Of a DNA stretch of 33,325 nt, positions 32,093-33,325 are shown piece by piece. Positions within the stretch are counted from its first letter, which is position 1; each line of letters starts with the position of its first letter. The stretch is from GCA-2737665 sp044344795 (GTDB taxonomy: Bacteria; Bacteroidota; Bacteroidia; Palsa-965). The stretch spans positions 1 to 33,325 of the forward strand of contig JBIJCF010000039.1 of assembly GCA_044344795.1 (NCBI GenBank). The letters are read 5' to 3'. A program made the position numbers and the translations under genes. Below the pieces are notes generated by a model, which did not search any database, had not been told where the DNA came from, and saw only the letters and a program-made list of their open reading frames with translations.

Positions 32093-32275
32093 ATGAATTT
32101 ATATGTCACTCAATTAAAACGCAGTATTGCCGAGAAGTTGCAGTACATCGATGATGCAGAATATCTCTCTTCACTCGACGCTATTTTAACATATGAATCC
32201 TACGCCATGAAGGCGGAAAAGAAAAAAACGCGTGCCTGGATGGAACGCTTCCTTCGTGTTTTTCGCAGGAACTAG
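32093..32275 (+). CDS. Small hypothetical protein, 60 residues
   Basis: A small ORF starting MNLYVTQLKRSIAEKLQYID, 11 bases after the XRE-S24 gene and probably co-transcribed with it. The first half is helical, with a pattern (IAEKLQYIDDAEYLSSLDAIL) resembling the short helical proteins annotated as antitoxin-like in Bacteroidota. The second half is strongly basic (KKKTRAWMERFLRVFRRN) and could bind nucleic acid or membrane. No toxin gene is next to it. Real coding is likely from codon pattern and spacing; the function is unknown. Confidence 0.6.
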   Translation: MNLYVTQLKRSIAEKLQYIDDAEYLSSLDAILTYESYAMKAEKKKTRAWMERFLRVFRRN

Positions 32276-32336
32276 CACTGCATGATGTCGTTAATAAACT
32301 GTGAAAACCCAAAATTCACGTGCGCGGCTCATTTTG

Positions 32337-32344
32337 TACATTTG
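32337..32344 (+). promoter_or_regulatory. -7 promoter element TACATTTG of guaA
   Basis: Exact TAnnTTTG match five bases before the guaA ATG at 32350, another probable leaderless start. No -33 TTG was found. Confidence 0.55.
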
Positions 32345-32349
32345 CAGCC

Positions 32350-33325
32350 ATGCATGAAATGATAGTAATTCTTGATTTCGGTTCTCAATACACACAACTG
32401 ATAGCACGTCGTGTGCGTGAACTGAATGTATATTGTGAAATTCACCCCTTTAATAACATTCCCGAATTAACCGATCGCGTTAAAGGTGTAATCTTGTCCG
32501 GAAGTCCTTACTCGGTTCGCGACGAGAAATCACCGCGACCGGACTTATCCGCTATCCGTGGAAAATATCCTTTGCTGGGTGTTTGTTACGGCGCGCAATT
32601 GTTAGCACAAACTAATGGAGGCGAAGTGTTGCCTTCAAAAATCAGAGAATATGGTCGTGCTAACTTGGCTTTTGTAGATCGCTCCGATTCATTGTTCGAC
32701 GGCATTTCAGATCACTCTCAAGTGTGGATGTCGCACGGCGATACAATCGCGAATGTGGCCGAGGATTTCAAAATTGTTGCGGGAACAAAAGACGTCAAAG
32801 TCGCCGGTTATCGCGTTGGTGTTGAAAAAACCTGGGGTATTCAGTTTCATCCGGAAGTGTATCATTCTACAGAAGGTGCGCACCTGCTTAAAAACTTCGT
32901 AGTTAACATTTGTGGCTGCACACAAGATTGGACTCCCGGATCATTCATCCAGGATACCGTCAATGATTTGAAAACAAAATTGGGTAATGATAAAGTAGTT
33001 TTAGGTTTATCCGGAGGTGTGGATTCTTCGGTTGCCGCGTTGCTATTGCACAAAGCAATCGGCTCCAATTTGTATTGCATTTTCGTTGACAACGGTTTGT
33101 TGCGCAAAGATGAATTTTCGAAAGTTCTGGAGTCCTATAAACACATGGGGCTTAACGTTAAAGGAGTAAATGCTTCCGGACGTTTTTACAGTGCGCTGGC
33201 TGGTGTTACTGATCCTGAAGAGAAACGTAAAATTATCGGTCGCATTTTTATTGAAGTGTTCGACGAAGAGTCGCACCTGATTGAGGATGTGAAGTGGCTG
33301 GGTCAGGGAACTATTTATCCCGATG
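32350..33325 (+). CDS. guaA: GMP synthase (glutamine-hydrolysing), 3' end outside window
   Basis: The first 325 codons of guaA, which runs off the window. The glutamine amidotransferase domain (about 1-190) has VILDFGSQYTQLIARRVRE, the catalytic Cys79 in LLGVCYGAQLL, and GIQFHPEVYHS with the His and Glu of the triad. The ATP-pyrophosphatase domain begins about 200 and has the PP-loop LSGGVDSSVAALLL, then FVDNGLLRKDE and WLGQGTIYPD at the edge. The enzyme converts XMP to GMP. The ATG at 32350 is used. An in-frame ATG at 32359 is an alternative start closer to the family's usual N-terminus. Confidence 0.96.
   Translation, partial: MHEMIVILDFGSQYTQLIARRVRELNVYCEIHPFNNIPELTDRVKGVILSGSPYSVRDEKSPRPDLSAIRGKYPLLGVCYGAQLLAQTNGGEVLPSKIREYGRANLAFVDRSDSLFDGISDHSQVWMSHGDTIANVAEDFKIVAGTKDVKVAGYRVGVEKTWGIQFHPEVYHSTEGAHLLKNFVVNICGCTQDWTPGSFIQDTVNDLKTKLGNDKVVLGLSGGVDSSVAALLLHKAIGSNLYCIFVDNGLLRKDEFSKVLESYKHMGLNVKGVNASGRFYSALAGVTDPEEKRKIIGRIFIEVFDEESHLIEDVKWLGQGTIYPD

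Noticed and set aside
1..33325. CRISPR array, insertion sequence, or prophage
   Set aside because: No spaced direct repeats, no transposase or phage structural genes, and no terminal inverted repeats were seen.

Overview
The window looks like a chromosomal core segment of a Bacteroidota bacterium. The order cannot be fixed from the sequence. The evidence is: (i) the -7 promoter element TAnnTTTG recurs in front of genes on both strands, several times with TTTG or TTG 19 bases upstream; (ii) ribosome binding sites are mostly absent; (iii) the gene content fits, with BshC, a fused E1 alpha-beta 2-oxo acid dehydrogenase, PorG-like and PorE-like type IX secretion proteins, a SUI1-type factor and the hutI-hutG-ftcD set. 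I see no tRNA, rRNA, CRISPR array, insertion sequence or prophage.

Layout. 1-3280: the 5' part of a NUDIX hydrolase gene (minus strand), an exported FGE/SUMF1-fold protein, bshC, and a possible 54-residue ORF in the only sizeable gap. 3283-4514: rplS and trmD on the minus strand. 4641-10262: a plus-strand biotin cluster, bioB - outer-membrane barrel protein - bioF - bioD - bioA - YhhQ/VUT-family transporter. 10263-12610: xerD (minus), aroQ and a two-TM membrane protein (plus), then a GNAT acetyltransferase (minus). 12616-15752 (minus): PorG-like barrel, CaiB/BaiF CoA-transferase, SUI1 factor and an Ig-domain lipoprotein. 15911-16641: two paralogous Ala-Asp-Ser repeat lipoproteins, each with its own promoter and terminator. 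16749-20452: fused E1 and a GT39/ArnT-like glycosyltransferase. 20707-24675 (minus): histidine-degradation operon hutI-hutG-ftcD. 24748-30868: aroC, an AsmA-like protein and a PorE-like TPR/propeller/OmpA protein. 30964-32275: an XRE-S24 (LexA/CI-like) regulator with a divergent small ORF and a downstream 60-residue ORF. 32350-end: guaA, cut off by the window edge.

How the genes work together. BioF, BioA, BioD and BioB are the four late steps of biotin synthesis. BioC/BioH functions are not in the window. AroQ and AroC are two shikimate-pathway steps at separate loci. HutI, HutG and FTCD complete histidine breakdown from imidazolonepropionate, with two alternative ends for formiminoglutamate. 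The PorG-like, PorE-like and FGE-fold proteins suggest a type IX secretion background.

No clearly new multi-gene system is visible. The points most worth a second look are: promoters that abut start codons (probable leaderless mRNAs), an uncharacterised barrel gene inside the biotin operon, the 9-residue-period lipoprotein pair, a terminator placed just before the SUI1 gene, and the self-cleaving-type regulator with divergent promoters and a small partner ORF.
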